Positions 1-10,397 are shown, numbered from the stretch's first letter. The stretch: DNA of 33,056 nucleotides from Gammaproteobacteria bacterium (GCA_030066335.1 JASJBV010000026.1:1-33056), one strand, 5' to 3'. The notes: generated by a model not told the origin, from the letters alone. Numbers and translations are program-made.

Positions 1-445
1 CCGGTTTGATTCCATGCTGTTCCAGGGCAAGGATACACAGCATCGCGGTATAACCGGCAGTTCCGATCGCCATCGCCTGGCGGGTGCTCAGGGTTTCGGG
101 CAGCGGTACCAGCCAGTCGCTGTTGACCCGGGCTACCCCGGCAAAACCGCCGGAATGGGATTCACCGACACCAAACCCGTTGAGTACGACGCGGTCACCC
201 TCGCTGAAACGATCATTTTGTGAGGACATGACGGTGCCGGCAAAATCAATGCCGGGAATCAACGGGTAGTGGCGGATAATCGGTGCGCTGTTGGTCATCG
301 CCAGGCCGTCCTTGTAATTCAGCGCCGAGTATTCCACCTTGACCGTGACATCGCCTTCCATCAGGTCATCTTCGGTCAGCTCGGTCAGGCTAATGCTTTG
401 GCCGTCATCGGTTTTGGTTGCCTGGTAGGCGGGGAAAGTGGTCAT
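1..445 (-). CDS. acuI: MDR-family quinone oxidoreductase / acrylyl-CoA reductase (YhdH/AcuI-like), N-terminal part, truncated by the window edge
   Basis: Reverse-strand reading from ATG at 445: [102 protein letters not shown]... The [11 protein letters not shown] and [12 protein letters not shown] motifs are typical of the YhdH/AcuI family. The ORF is open at the edge, so it is absent from the ORF track. Confidence 0.85.
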   Translation of the reverse strand, partial: MTTFPAYQATKTDDGQSISLTELTEDDLMEGDVTVKVEYSALNYKDGLAMTNSAPIIRHYPLIPGIDFAGTVMSSQNDRFSEGDRVVLNGFGVGESHSGGFAGVARVNSDWLVPLPETLSTRQAMAIGTAGYTAMLCILALEQHGIKP

Positions 446-634
446 AGCAAGCGCTCCTCATGGTTACTGGCCGGCTTAACAGCCAGACCCAGATGGGTTA
501 TTGGTACACCAGTGTTAAATGCTGGATTGAGCCGATCATTCTAATCCGCTGAACCGGTTATGACCAGCCAATTCAGGTGTTGCAGACAGGGAGAAATTCA
601 ATCCTCGGGTTGAAGAAATTCAATAATGGAGAGA

Positions 635-1255
635 CTAAAGATCCAGATGAAATGTATCGCTGCGGGACTGTGCCAACCAGCATGGCCTGCCCTGGGGATT
701 CAGTCCGGTGGCCAGGGATAATTCCTGGTCAAGCAGGTTTTTATTCTGTGTTATCAGCTCACCGATGACGATATCGGAATCACGGAATTTATCTGGCAGG
801 TCCGGAGTTCGTTTGCGTTCCTGTTTCCACAGGCCTTCCAGCTGTTGATAAAGTAGACCACCCTGGTCGACCATCTGACGCAGCTTGTTGTCGGCGGGTG
901 GAAAGGGTTGCACCCTGACCTCGATTTGCGCGCCCTGGAATGCATCTGCCGAATCGTCCCAGGTTAATAACCAGTCGCATTCGAGTTTCGCCCGGCGCCC
1001 GGGCAGGTCAAAGAAAAACTCCCAGCGGCTGGCCTTGCCGTCAATGTTTATCCCATCGGCCGCAGTGATCAGTTTCAGGCGGGGGTTACGATCGAGTTTT
1101 CGGGCAAAGGGTAAAACCAGGGCAAAAGCCTGACCAGCGCTTAGAGGGTCGTTAATGTCCTCCAGTTGATGCACGGACTTTTCCTCGCTGACCAATGACT
1201 GGCGGTCAAATGCTTGCCCGAGTTTGTTATACAGACGTCGTATATCCTTGATCAT
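635..1255 (-). CDS. hypothetical protein
   Basis: 206-aa ORF collinear with its neighbours; no family recognised. Confidence 0.7.
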   Translation of the reverse strand: MIKDIRRLYNKLGQAFDRQSLVSEEKSVHQLEDINDPLSAGQAFALVLPFARKLDRNPRLKLITAADGINIDGKASRWEFFFDLPGRRAKLECDWLLTWDDSADAFQGAQIEVRVQPFPPADNKLRQMVDQGGLLYQQLEGLWKQERKRTPDLPDKFRDSDIVIGELITQNKNLLDQELSLATGLNPQGRPCWLAQSRSDTFHLDL

Positions 1256-1271
1256 GCGTAAGCCTGGGCGT

Positions 1272-1553
1272 CTAGTTTGTCTGGGAATGCCTGGTTTTGA
1301 TTAGTTCATAACAAGACTCGCAGACCAGCGCCATATCGTTGAACTTCCTGAACTCATCGGTCATGCCATCTTGCGCGGTGAACACTTCCTCGCATTGATG
1401 ACACCAGGCTTGTTTATCTCCCGGCTCCGAGCTGTTCTCGATGAAGCCCAGGGGGCGATGGTCTTTGTCGTCACAGAGATGGCGGCATACGACCACTGCC
1501 AGACCTCTACCATGTTTATCACAATCAACATAGAGATAATCGTCTTCGCTCAT
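1272..1553 (-). CDS. hypothetical cysteine-rich (CxxC/CxxxH) protein
   Basis: Start at MSEDDYLYVDCD (1553), preceded by AGGATGA. Contains WCHQCE and CESCYELI motifs suggesting metal binding. Confidence 0.65.
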   Translation of the reverse strand: MSEDDYLYVDCDKHGRGLAVVVCRHLCDDKDHRPLGFIENSSEPGDKQAWCHQCEEVFTAQDGMTDEFRKFNDMALVCESCYELIKTRHSQTN

Positions 1554-1603
1554 CGAGTCATCCTGATTAATTGTACCAGGTTTATATATAGCCCAAATCG
1601 TCG

Positions 1604-1993
1604 TCACTCGGTAATTTCAATCCGGTTTCCCTCAGGGTCCAGGATCACACTTTCATAATAGCCATCGCCGGTAGTCCTTGGTCCATCAATCAATGCATAA
1701 CCATCAGCGACCAGCCTGGCAGTCAGGTCATCTACCGCCTGCCTGGCACCGACGGACATCGCGAAATGGATAAGGCCGGTTGCTTGCTTGATAGGATCGT
1801 TTTTATTGTCGGGAATAGTCGCCATCTGCATGATTTCCAGCCTGGCACCCGAATCGAAACTCAAAAAGTAAGATTCGAAGCCTTTATTGGTATTGGTGTA
1901 TTTATTATTGGCTCTGGCCCCAAAATATTTAATGTAGAAATCTTTCAGAGTCTCGAGATCTTTTGTCCAGATGGCAATATGTTCAATCTGCAT
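1604..1993 (-). CDS. VOC/glyoxalase family protein
   Basis: [25 protein letters not shown]...[12 protein letters not shown]. Confidence 0.9.
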   Translation of the reverse strand: MQIEHIAIWTKDLETLKDFYIKYFGARANNKYTNTNKGFESYFLSFDSGARLEIMQMATIPDNKNDPIKQATGLIHFAMSVGARQAVDDLTARLVADGYALIDGPRTTGDGYYESVILDPEGNRIEITE

Positions 1994-2047
1994 TATGCTT
2001 GGTAAACATGTGTAATAGTAATTGATTATTTTCCTTTTTCGACCGGT

Positions 2048-2440
2048 TCAGGCATCTTTGTTTCGGGTACCCTCACCCGGGGTGATAAACAGCATCTTGG
2101 TTTTGACGCCGGTTTTAGCGGTATGCCAGATGTTTCGGGGAACGATGACATAACTGCCGGGCTGAACCAGCTCGATTGATTTATCGCCTTCCTCCAGCTG
2201 CAACACGAAACGGACCTTGCCGGACAACAGAATAACGATTTCGTCTCCATGGGGATGAATTTCCCAGGTCGGCCAGTCCTGGCTGAATTCGTAACAGGAG
2301 ATGAGTTCATGGCCCTTACACCCGTTGTAATCTTTGTCGAGTCTTGCGTACAGGGTCGAATCAAATCTTTCGATTGTCGCTGTTTTATCCGGACTTAAAA
2401 CCACAAAGTCCCGTTCGATGAAATATTTCGAATCAGCCAT
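2048..2440 (-). CDS. cupin domain protein
   Basis: WEIHPHGDEIVILLSGKVRFVL...PGSYVIVPRNIWHTAKT is a cupin double motif. Confidence 0.88.
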   Translation of the reverse strand: MADSKYFIERDFVVLSPDKTATIERFDSTLYARLDKDYNGCKGHELISCYEFSQDWPTWEIHPHGDEIVILLSGKVRFVLQLEEGDKSIELVQPGSYVIVPRNIWHTAKTGVKTKMLFITPGEGTRNKDA

Positions 2441-2490
2441 GATGAACGCTAAACATAACTAGTTAAGGAGGTATGTACTTATCAAGACGC

Positions 2491-2769
2491 TCAGCCCCCA
2501 CTCAGCGCCTGGAAAATGTAAACCTTGCCATCTTCATGTACCCGATCGGACAGCTTAAGCTTGTCGATGACCACGCTGTTGTTGATGCAAAGCATGACAT
2601 GCCGTCGCAGGGAACCCTGTTCGTCGAGCACATAATCGTTGAAACCCGGGGCCATTTCGTTGACCGCCGCGATGATCTCGGCAACCGAACCGGCGGGCAC
2701 GATAATCTCGCGGTTTTTCAATTGGGGAAAGAACCGGTATAGATGGGAAGTCATTTCAACGCTGGGCAT
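2491..2769 (-). CDS. MoaD/ThiS-like ubiquitin-fold protein with C-terminal GG
   Basis: MPSVEMTSHLYRFFPQLKNREIIVPAGSVAEIIAAVNEMAPGF...VYIFQALSGG-stop. Beta-grasp pattern and diglycine terminus. Upstream start at 2823 rejected because it overlaps the preceding gene. Confidence 0.75.
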   Translation of the reverse strand: MPSVEMTSHLYRFFPQLKNREIIVPAGSVAEIIAAVNEMAPGFNDYVLDEQGSLRRHVMLCINNSVVIDKLKLSDRVHEDGKVYIFQALSGG

Positions 2770-2774
2770 GATCG

Positions 2775-3959
2775 TCAGCCAAACCTTACTGAGTAAATCG
2801 GCGGTAAATTGTTGCCCAGGCATCGCCAGGTTTCACCGCGGTCTTGCGACAGGTAGGCATTGCCCGTGGTGCTACCAAAACATAGGGTATCGCCCGCCAC
2901 ATCGAGGCTGTGCCTGAGTACGATGTCGTAGGCATTATTCTGGGGCAGACCGTCACGGAAAGATTGCCAGTTATGTCCGCCGTCGGTCGTCCTCGCAACG
3001 CAGAGCCCGCCAGCAATCGCCATCCGCTCCGAATCCGCCTGCGCCGGCACCACCCAGGCGGTACGCCCATCATCATCATCGACCGCAATCGGAAAGCCAA
3101 AATGTACCCCGGCATCCGGTCGGCTGACCTTGGTCCAGTTTTGTGCAGCATCATCGCTGTAGAACACACCGCAATGGTTTTGCTGCCAAAGATGTTCAGG
3201 TTGTCCCGGGCAACTGCTGATGAAATGCGGATCGTGTCCCCACTCGGCTTCGGGATCCGGCAGGTAATCCATGGTCATACCGCGATTACGGCTCGCCCAG
3301 GTCTGCCCGCCATCCGAGGTCTCCAACACCCCGGCGGTAGACACCGCGACATGGATATGATTCTTATCTTGTGGGTCGACCACGATCGAGTGGATGCCCG
3401 GTTCGAACACCCCGTAATCCACGCTCGCCGGGGTACCGTTCCATTGGTTTTCACTGGTTGCATCACCGGCAAACAAATCACCGCCACGACTTTCATGGTT
3501 CCATAACGGCCGGTTCAGTTGCCAGCTGTCGCCATCGTCATCGCTGACGAACAAACCACCTGGTATCGTGCCGGCGTATAATCTGCCCGGCTGATCGGCA
3601 GCGCCGAATGCGATATTCCAGATCTTGTAGACGCTGGCATCGGCATATTCGGGTTGGCCAGTCGGGGAATCAGGATCGAAATCCGGGGTAGGCAGGTACT
3701 TGACCACATAGCGGGCACCCTTGGGGTATTTCACCGAAGATAAATCTTCCCAGCTGCCGCCATCATCGCGCGAGCGGGACAGCTTGGGCCCCCAGTGCCC
3801 GTGGTCGAGGGAGGCCCACAGGGTACCATCCCGTGGGTCGCGGCTCGCGTAGCAAACCGGTATCCCCGCATGCATGATTGGGCGAGGCAGCCAGCCAGCG
3901 CCTTGCCGGTCGAATATTACCGTACCCTTACGGGTTCCCAGGATGATCATATCGGACAT
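2775..3959 (-). CDS. WD40/YVTN/BNR-repeat (sialidase-fold, photosystem II stability factor-like) protein
   Basis: Repeated SxDxGxxW boxes: SRDDGGSWED, SDDDGDSWQL, SDGGQTWAS, TTDGGHNWQS, SQDRGETWRC. Confidence 0.88.
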   Translation of the reverse strand: MSDMIILGTRKGTVIFDRQGAGWLPRPIMHAGIPVCYASRDPRDGTLWASLDHGHWGPKLSRSRDDGGSWEDLSSVKYPKGARYVVKYLPTPDFDPDSPTGQPEYADASVYKIWNIAFGAADQPGRLYAGTIPGGLFVSDDDGDSWQLNRPLWNHESRGGDLFAGDATSENQWNGTPASVDYGVFEPGIHSIVVDPQDKNHIHVAVSTAGVLETSDGGQTWASRNRGMTMDYLPDPEAEWGHDPHFISSCPGQPEHLWQQNHCGVFYSDDAAQNWTKVSRPDAGVHFGFPIAVDDDDGRTAWVVPAQADSERMAIAGGLCVARTTDGGHNWQSFRDGLPQNNAYDIVLRHSLDVAGDTLCFGSTTGNAYLSQDRGETWRCLGNNLPPIYSVRFG

Positions 3960-4023
3960 AACTTTTCTCCATTATTGGCTAAAAGCGATGCAAAAGGTTA
4001 CATAGCTAAAGCATGTTTCCATA

Positions 4024-4878
4024 TCATTGGAACATATCCCTATGCGCGTCGACGAACTCTGTAAAGCTACAGGGCCGCCTGCCCAGGACTTCCTCGACAT
4101 CCGTGGTGACCTGCTCGTATCCGCCGCGGGAGAACCAGTTGAATATCTCGCTGATTTTTTCCGCACCCCATTCCGGCAGACCGGCCTCGATCATGCCTGA
4201 CTTCATCTGGGCGTCATTGATCGGGTAGTAATGCACATCTTTACCGATCGCGTCGCCGATGATCCTGGCCAGTTCATCGAAGCTCAATGCCTCCGGGCCG
4301 GATAATCGATAGATCTTATTTTCGTGTCCAGATTCTGTCAGTACTTTCACCGCGACCGCAGCGATATCCCGGATATCGATAAAGCTTTGCTTGGCATTGC
4401 CTACAGACATGTAGATCGCATCGTAGGCCTTGATCGTGGGAATCGAGTTGAAGATATTCTGGAAAAACGAGTTGGGTTGTAACAGGGTATAGATGATTCC
4501 GGAAGCTTTGATTTTTTTATCTGTGCGGGCGTGAACCCGAATAATCTCAGAACCGGCGTCCTCACTGGCTCCCATGCCAGATAGCTTGACGATATGCTGG
4601 ATCTCGCTGGTCCTGGCGGCAGTGATGACGTTATCCCACCAAAGCTCATTATCAGGATGGACCGGCATTGCGACATAAACACGCTCTATCCCGCTGAAAG
4701 CCGAGATAAGTGAATCCGTATCATCAAAACTGCCCTCGACCCAGTCAACCCTGGCGATGGATTTTACGCGCTGCTTATCTCTCACCATTGCATTACAAGA
4801 GAGACCCTTTTCGGAGAGCTGCTTGACGACTTCACTTCCGGTATTACCGGTCGCCCCGGTGATAAGAATATTGTTCAT
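4024..4878 (-). CDS. NmrA-like NAD(P)-binding atypical SDR protein
   Basis: MNNILITGATGNTGSEVVKQLSEKG contains a Gly-rich Rossmann motif; LSGPEALSFDELARIIGDAIG. Confidence 0.9.
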   Translation of the reverse strand: MNNILITGATGNTGSEVVKQLSEKGLSCNAMVRDKQRVKSIARVDWVEGSFDDTDSLISAFSGIERVYVAMPVHPDNELWWDNVITAARTSEIQHIVKLSGMGASEDAGSEIIRVHARTDKKIKASGIIYTLLQPNSFFQNIFNSIPTIKAYDAIYMSVGNAKQSFIDIRDIAAVAVKVLTESGHENKIYRLSGPEALSFDELARIIGDAIGKDVHYYPINDAQMKSGMIEAGLPEWGAEKISEIFNWFSRGGYEQVTTDVEEVLGRRPCSFTEFVDAHRDMFQ

Positions 4879-5138
4879 ATTGGCCTCCTCATTGTGCTGA
4901 TCTCACCATGTCATACAGAGTAAAACCGATTATTATTATGACTGCTAAGGTGACTGAATCTTACTCATCGTTGATGGCAGGAGTAGCCAGGATAAATCCA
5001 TAAAAAATTAAAATGACAGTGGCTCCTCCATAATTAATTTCTATGAATCCCTACTGTTCCAAGGTGATTCAGGTAGCCAGGATACCAAGGGTCTACCTAT
5101 ACCCCGAGAATTTCAAGTCAATTTTTTAGCCCGGGTTT

Positions 5139-5894
5139 TCATGCCATGTTGTATGCAACCTTGAGCAGTAGAATGATCGATATGATCAAGAGAAAAAGCT
5201 GAAGCATTTTCTTGTAGGTGTCTACATCGATTCGCTTTCTGATTTTTATTCCAAGATACAAAGCGGCGGAGACAGCAATCAGCATTAATGCAGAAGTTGA
5301 CAGGGTGCTCAGGCTGAATTTGCCATAAACAGAAAACAAGACCAACTGAATGCCCTTGCCAGACATAAAGCTCAGGTTCAATGCCTGAATGATCTCACGC
5401 TTGCTGTATCTTGACTCCATCGAATAGATAATCAATACCGGCGCCATGACGTTGGTAAGCCCGCCCAGTAAACCCGCCGACGTGCCAAATATGATTTTGG
5501 ATGCGCGTGGATTTTGGTAAACCCAAGAAAAGTTGAGATTCAATTTTTCGCGAAATAAATATGCGATGATTGCCACGGCAAGCAAGGCTTCGAATAAAGG
5601 GGTATGAGTGAAAAGTAATATGAAAGTCCCGATAATACTGCCAACCATGGCCAGTAATGCCAATGGCAGGAAGCGCTTAAAAGCTGTAAAAACATTGCCC
5701 TCGCTTACGATGGTTACTACATTGACCAGTAGAGTGGGGATGACGGTCAAGATGATCGCGGTACGAATGTCCGTGACCAGCGCCAACAGAGGTGTCGAAA
5801 CCATCGGAAAACCAAGCCCTATACTGCCATGGAAAAAGGCAGCCAAAAAGAAAATCAACGCAGCGATGATTAGTGTCGCCGCGCTAAATTCCAT
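5139..5894 (-). CDS. TauE/SafE (DUF81) family membrane permease
   Basis: 251-aa polytopic protein; FFHGSIGLGFPMVSTPLLALVTDIRTAIILTVIPTLLVN and GLLGGLTNVMAPVLIIY. Confidence 0.88.
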   Translation of the reverse strand: MEFSAATLIIAALIFFLAAFFHGSIGLGFPMVSTPLLALVTDIRTAIILTVIPTLLVNVVTIVSEGNVFTAFKRFLPLALLAMVGSIIGTFILLFTHTPLFEALLAVAIIAYLFREKLNLNFSWVYQNPRASKIIFGTSAGLLGGLTNVMAPVLIIYSMESRYSKREIIQALNLSFMSGKGIQLVLFSVYGKFSLSTLSTSALMLIAVSAALYLGIKIRKRIDVDTYKKMLQLFLLIISIILLLKVAYNMA

Positions 5895-5954
5895 CGGAAA
5901 TGCTTGCTAATCGGTGCATGGTAGTTTGTTGAGGATAGCGCTAGCCTCATCATC

Positions 5955-6401
5955 TTATATTGATTTCTGCATAAAAACCCTGGTTTCATCCCTGGCAGTC
6001 TCTTGCCATCCCAGGTGCCGGTACAGTGATACAACCTCATCCAGTAATACATGGGTGGTGAGATGCAATTCAGCGTAGTTCTGTGCTCTGGCCTGAGTTT
6101 CCGCCAGTCGCATCAGGGCGCCACCAATGCCTCGCCCCTGGCAGTCCGGGTCGACCCCAATATTGGCGATCGAGGCCTGATCGTCGCTAAATGACATGAT
6201 TAAACCCCCGACGACCTGTCCATCGTCTACGGCCACCCAGGTGGGGTAGTTATTGATCTCCGACAGGTAGTCTACATCCATCGGCGGCAGACGGGCGCCG
6301 CCCATGCGCTCCTGGTAGTCCGCGTAAGCAGACTCCATACAATGCTTGAGGCCGTCCGCATCGTCGGCTGTCGCCGCTCTCAGTTGCCAGCTAGATTCCA
6401 T
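5955..6401 (-). CDS. GNAT family N-acetyltransferase
   Basis: IANIGVDPDCQGRGIGGALMRLAETQAR is motif A; LYRHLGW follows. Confidence 0.92.
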   Translation of the reverse strand: MESSWQLRAATADDADGLKHCMESAYADYQERMGGARLPPMDVDYLSEINNYPTWVAVDDGQVVGGLIMSFSDDQASIANIGVDPDCQGRGIGGALMRLAETQARAQNYAELHLTTHVLLDEVVSLYRHLGWQETARDETRVFMQKSI

Positions 6402-6409
6402 TGGTTTTT

Positions 6410-6856
6410 TTACTGTTTGGCCAGCAGTTTATCAAGTTGATCGGCAAATGCCTTGCGGTCAGTTTGGCTGAACGCTGCTGGTCCGCCCGTTTCAACCCCA
6501 CTGGCACGCATGCTCTCCAGAAAGTCTCTCATCTGCAAGCGGTTGGCGATATTGTCCCTGGTAAAACGCTCTCCACGCGGACTCAACACATGGCCATCCT
6601 TGTCGATCGCCTCGGCCGCCAATGGTATGTCACTGGTGATTACCAGGTCACCCGGTTCCATCCTCTTGATGATCTCTTTATCGGCTGCATCAAAACCGCT
6701 GGAGACCTGGATCATTCTAATCTGCGGTGACCTGGGTACAGGCACCTGCTGATTGGCAATCAGCGTGAGCATGACCTTGGTGCGCATAGCTGCGCGAAAC
6801 AGTATTTCCTTGATCGCTACCGGACAGGCGTCCGCATCTACCCAGATATTTTTCAT
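6410..6856 (-). CDS. YaiI/YqxD (UPF0178, DUF188) family protein
   Basis: [23 protein letters not shown]...[35 protein letters not shown]. Confidence 0.92.
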   Translation of the reverse strand: MKNIWVDADACPVAIKEILFRAAMRTKVMLTLIANQQVPVPRSPQIRMIQVSSGFDAADKEIIKRMEPGDLVITSDIPLAAEAIDKDGHVLSPRGERFTRDNIANRLQMRDFLESMRASGVETGGPAAFSQTDRKAFADQLDKLLAKQ

Positions 6857-6943
6857 GACTGTTAACCATCTATGCCAGGATTAAAGCTGGGCGGTACATT
6901 ATCCCTCTCATTTCCTTTCACGTTATTAATTACCACAAGTCAT

Positions 6944-7801
6944 TTAATGGTCTCGTTGCTGTATCGAGGTGAAATGATCTTTAAGCCGGTGGGTTCCATA
7001 TTCGGGTGCAATCATATCGATGGCAGTTACGGTCATAAAGAACTCGATGGGTCCGTAAAACTTGCTGTTGGTAATTATTCTAAGCAACTTAAGGATGCTT
7101 TTGCGCATCCAGTGAGGGATATGCCTTATTCTTGGTTTGTTTCCGCTAACTTCGAATGCAGTCTCTGCAATCTCGTTATAGGTCATAGTGTCAGGACCGC
7201 CGACTTTAATTTCCCGCTCTGAACTGTCTATCGCATCAATGCAAACCTCGGCCAGGTCTGCACCATGAATCGGATTGGTTTTCTGCTCGCCGCTGCCAAA
7301 AAGATAAATACTGCCTTTCTGGGCCATCGCATAGAACTCGGACATATCGGCAAAGAATCCATTTGGGCGAATAACACAATAGTCGAGATCTGCCCGTGTT
7401 AGCTCATCCACGAATCTTTCCTTGGCATCACAAATTTTAAGCTGCCGGAGTCTTTCACCATTCAGTACCGACACGTAAATGAACTTGCGTACTCCGCTGG
7501 CGCAGGCTTCATTGAGCAAATTCAGATTCGCCTGGTAGTCGACATCCAGATAGGTCAGCCCATCTTTCTGCCGGGTAATGCCCACGGTGGAAATCACCGT
7601 ATCAATTCCGCTGCAGCATCCCTTTATCGTCTCCGGCTGGGTTATCTCGGCCTGAAAAACGTCTTCAATCTCGATACCTAGTTGGGCCAGTTTGTCTGCT
7701 GAACGTACGATGACACGAAGATCGTAATCACTTTGTTGCAGCGATCTGGCAATATGACTGCCCAGATAACCAGTGGCACCCGCCAGTAGTATCCTGCTCA
7801 T
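6944..7801 (-). CDS. NmrA-like SDR / NAD(P)H-binding protein
   Basis: MSRILLAGATGYLGSHIARSLQQS...IDTVISTVGITRQKDGLTYLDVDYQANLNLLNEA. Confidence 0.9.
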   Translation of the reverse strand: MSRILLAGATGYLGSHIARSLQQSDYDLRVIVRSADKLAQLGIEIEDVFQAEITQPETIKGCCSGIDTVISTVGITRQKDGLTYLDVDYQANLNLLNEACASGVRKFIYVSVLNGERLRQLKICDAKERFVDELTRADLDYCVIRPNGFFADMSEFYAMAQKGSIYLFGSGEQKTNPIHGADLAEVCIDAIDSSEREIKVGGPDTMTYNEIAETAFEVSGNKPRIRHIPHWMRKSILKLLRIITNSKFYGPIEFFMTVTAIDMIAPEYGTHRLKDHFTSIQQRDH

Positions 7802-7859
7802 GTCCTGGCACCTGGGGACTCATAACGACCCGCATACATAAGCCTGTTATTTCTTGGCT

Positions 7860-8189
7860 TCATGGATTAGTCGGGACCAGCTTGCCATCGACTTCAATGT
7901 GCTTGATGGAACAGCTATCGATCAGTTCTTCATAACCCTCGGGCAGGAATGACTGCTGCCATTGTTCGCCAAACAATGACTGGATGGATGCCAGGTCTTC
8001 CCACACCGAGATGAACACCAGGTCATTTTCATTGGCGGACAGATTTTCGCCGAACAAGTAGCCAAGGTTACCGGGCTTGCCGTTGACCACCGCAACCGAG
8101 GTAGCTGACAGTTTCTGCTTGAGTATCCCGGCCTGGCCCGGTCTCGCGCGTACCTCAAAGATTCGTAAAATAGTCTTACTGAGTTCCAT
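7860..8189 (-). CDS. antibiotic biosynthesis monooxygenase (ABM)-like protein
   Basis: ILRIFEVRARPGQAGILKQKL...FISVWEDLASIQSLFGEQW. Confidence 0.75.
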   Translation of the reverse strand: MELSKTILRIFEVRARPGQAGILKQKLSATSVAVVNGKPGNLGYLFGENLSANENDLVFISVWEDLASIQSLFGEQWQQSFLPEGYEELIDSCSIKHIEVDGKLVPTNP

Positions 8190-8228
8190 CTTGTTATCGC
8201 CTCATGGTTATCTGCATTGCGTTTGAGA

Positions 8229-8603
8229 TTACTCAGCCTCCCAGGGTGAACAGACATCGATCAAGCAGCCATTGGGGTCCCGGGTCAGAAATCGGCGCTG
8301 GCCGTAGAACTCGTTACGTGGTTCCTGCAGGATAGGGAGGTTCATTGCCAGGGCTTTCTGATAGGTAACATCGACATCGGCCACGACAAAGGTGACGTAC
8401 ATACCGCCCGGATTAGTTTGAAAATCCACAGGTACCAGCTCGTGGTCTCTTTTGATGATGCCATACTCGATATCCCGGTTGTCAGCTGTGCAAAGCTGAA
8501 CATACCAATCGCTGTCATACTTGACCTCCAGACCAAGCAGTTCAACGTAGAAATCTCTACTCCTGGCTAAATTATCTGAACAGATGTTGGTCAGTATTCT
8601 CAT
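8229..8603 (-). CDS. VOC/glyoxalase family protein
   Basis: LTNICSDNLARSRDFYVELLGLEVKYDSDWYVQL...FLTRDPNGCLIDVCSP. Confidence 0.9.
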   Translation of the reverse strand: MRILTNICSDNLARSRDFYVELLGLEVKYDSDWYVQLCTADNRDIEYGIIKRDHELVPVDFQTNPGGMYVTFVVADVDVTYQKALAMNLPILQEPRNEFYGQRRFLTRDPNGCLIDVCSPWEAE

Positions 8604-8687
8604 CGTGATCTTCAGTCAGGGTTAATGGTTGGGGTAGGGGACAGAGACCACCATAGTTGCGGGCAAACTTGGATGACCTGTCAGGCG

Positions 8688-9476
8688 TCATATTTCAATC
8701 TCATCACCAGACCGCATGATGTTGCATTCGATATCCAGCTTCTCCACTTCACGCTTGAACAATAGGTCATCAGCCTTGGCGATATTCTTGATCCATAAGA
8801 ACGGCACGTTATAGTGGCAGGGAATCACTTTTTTCGGCTCGATCATCTTCACTGCTTCAACTGCGTCGGTTACGTCCATGGTCCAGGTATTGTTGCCCAT
8901 GCCGCCAATAGGTAGCATCAGTACATCCGGCTGCAAACCTGTCCAATCCTCGAGGTAGATGGAATCCCCCAGGTTTACAATCGTTTTACCATCCAGGCTG
9001 ATCTTGAAGCCCATGGACCCAATGCCCACCCGTTCACCGGGTCCGGGTTGCTTTTTTATCTTGAACCAGAGGATTGGCACTATGATCGGGCCATGCACGG
9101 ACTTGACCGCTTCAATATCTACATCACCTAGACTGATGGAATCGCCAACATCCAGTGCATGTACATTGTCAAAGGGTACCCAGGATGTGAGTTCTCTTCC
9201 GCGAGGATCTACCAGCAGAGTTTTGCCATCTTCGACCCTGGCTAAATCCTTGCCGCATACCACGGGTGCATGGCTGGCTTCCGCTACTCGATCGGATTGC
9301 CAGTGATGGTCAGGATCACCGTGGGTGATCAAAATGTGGGTAATACTGCTCCAATCGGCTGCGGGAATCAGACTGGAAAAATTGAAGATCGAGAAATATT
9401 GCCCGGGGTCAATGGCAATTTTGTTGTTGCCACTTTCGATGAGGAATGCATTGTAAAGAAAGTGCCTGATCTTCAT
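8688..9476 (-). CDS. MBL-fold metallo-hydrolase (UPF0173-like)
   Basis: LIESGNNKIAIDPG, ITHILITHGDPDHHWQ, NLGDSIYLEDW, VIPCHYNVPF. Confidence 0.9.
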   Translation of the reverse strand: MKIRHFLYNAFLIESGNNKIAIDPGQYFSIFNFSSLIPAADWSSITHILITHGDPDHHWQSDRVAEASHAPVVCGKDLARVEDGKTLLVDPRGRELTSWVPFDNVHALDVGDSISLGDVDIEAVKSVHGPIIVPILWFKIKKQPGPGERVGIGSMGFKISLDGKTIVNLGDSIYLEDWTGLQPDVLMLPIGGMGNNTWTMDVTDAVEAVKMIEPKKVIPCHYNVPFLWIKNIAKADDLLFKREVEKLDIECNIMRSGDEIEI

Positions 9477-9624
9477 GAGTTGCTGCTCCTATGCAAACGT
9501 TCTTTAGTCAGTCATTTCTGTGCTTATTGCACCAGCAACTTTCTGCTAGCTGATGGTAAATGCTAACAATGGCAGCGCAATCTAACTGCGGCTGGATAGC
9601 TTCATGATATGCATATTCTGCCAT

Positions 9625-9909
9625 TTAGCCAGAGTTAACATATCTCAGGATGGCAAACAGCGTACCAAAAGCGAGTGATACAAGCGGGACGAGGGCAGAG
9701 CCGACAAAATTTATCGTCATTTGATGCTTTAAAGCCCTGATGCCATCCATGATCGACCAGGCTACCAGCAACAACAGTGCGCAGCCAACCACCACGTGCC
9801 ATTGTTTATCCTCGATAATACCCATGATCAGTAACACCGGGCTGAAAACCGCAGATATCCAGACGATACTGACTCCCCTGGTACGCAGGAAGGCGGTAAA
9901 TTCATTCAT
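9625..9909 (-). CDS. small hypothetical membrane protein
   Basis: 94 aa with hydrophobic helices. Confidence 0.6.
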   Translation of the reverse strand: MNEFTAFLRTRGVSIVWISAVFSPVLLIMGIIEDKQWHVVVGCALLLLVAWSIMDGIRALKHQMTINFVGSALVPLVSLAFGTLFAILRYVNSG

Positions 9910-10001
9910 GGTGCTGGTGTTTTCTCCGCATGACGGGAGCTTACGGGAAGACGGCGGGCTGGACCAGGCTCATTGTCTATTTCGAGCCCGGCTTTGCATG
10001 C

Positions 10002-10397
10002 CTAATCACCCTCGCGGCGTTCGTCTATTCTCCGATCCGGCATGACCTGCCCGATCCTGGTTTGGGCGCGGCGTTCCTTCTGCTCCCGCCGCTCGACGAT
10101 GCGCCGCTCGATGTAGCCGGTTCCATCGGTATCATCGATATCGGGCACCGGCTCGATATAGCTGAGTGCGCCGATTTCACTCAGGGTGATATGTAACTTG
10201 AACGCGACATCCGCTTGGATATTGTTTTTGATGACAACCGGTCTGCTGGCGAACATATGAGCGATTTCCTTCTCGTTCAGCTTGAACTTTTCCGCCACCT
10301 TGGCGTGGATTTCGCTGGCTTCACCCTTATGCTTGAACACACTGAAGAGCACGACCCGGTACAGGACCTGCTCGGATGCGGATTTCTCGCTCATCAT
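10002..10397 (-). CDS. hypothetical protein with charged C-terminal tail
   Basis: 131-aa ORF; YRVVLFSVFKHKGEASEIHAKVAEKFKLNEKEIAHMFASRPVVIKNN, then an RR/EE-rich tail. Confidence 0.6.
   Translation of the reverse strand: MMSEKSASEQVLYRVVLFSVFKHKGEASEIHAKVAEKFKLNEKEIAHMFASRPVVIKNNIQADVAFKLHITLSEIGALSYIEPVPDIDDTDGTGYIERRIVERREQKERRAQTRIGQVMPDRRIDERREGD

Noticed and set aside
14-544. Three plus-strand ORFs at the left edge
   Set aside because: The reverse strand clearly encodes an AcuI/YhdH-like protein across 1-445; the plus ORFs are shadows.
2910-3506. 198-aa plus-strand ORF
   Set aside because: Fully antisense to the well-supported BNR-repeat gene; low-complexity shadow-frame translation in GC-rich DNA.
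4982-5085. Direct repeat GTAGCCAGGATA in the 4879-5138 intergene
   Set aside because: Only two 12-bp copies and no further structure; insufficient to call a regulatory or mobile element.
7821-7856. CATAACG...CCTGTTATT between the NmrA-like and ABM genes
   Set aside because: Only about 35 bp and no inverted repeat; likely chance, although it could be an extreme attC remnant.
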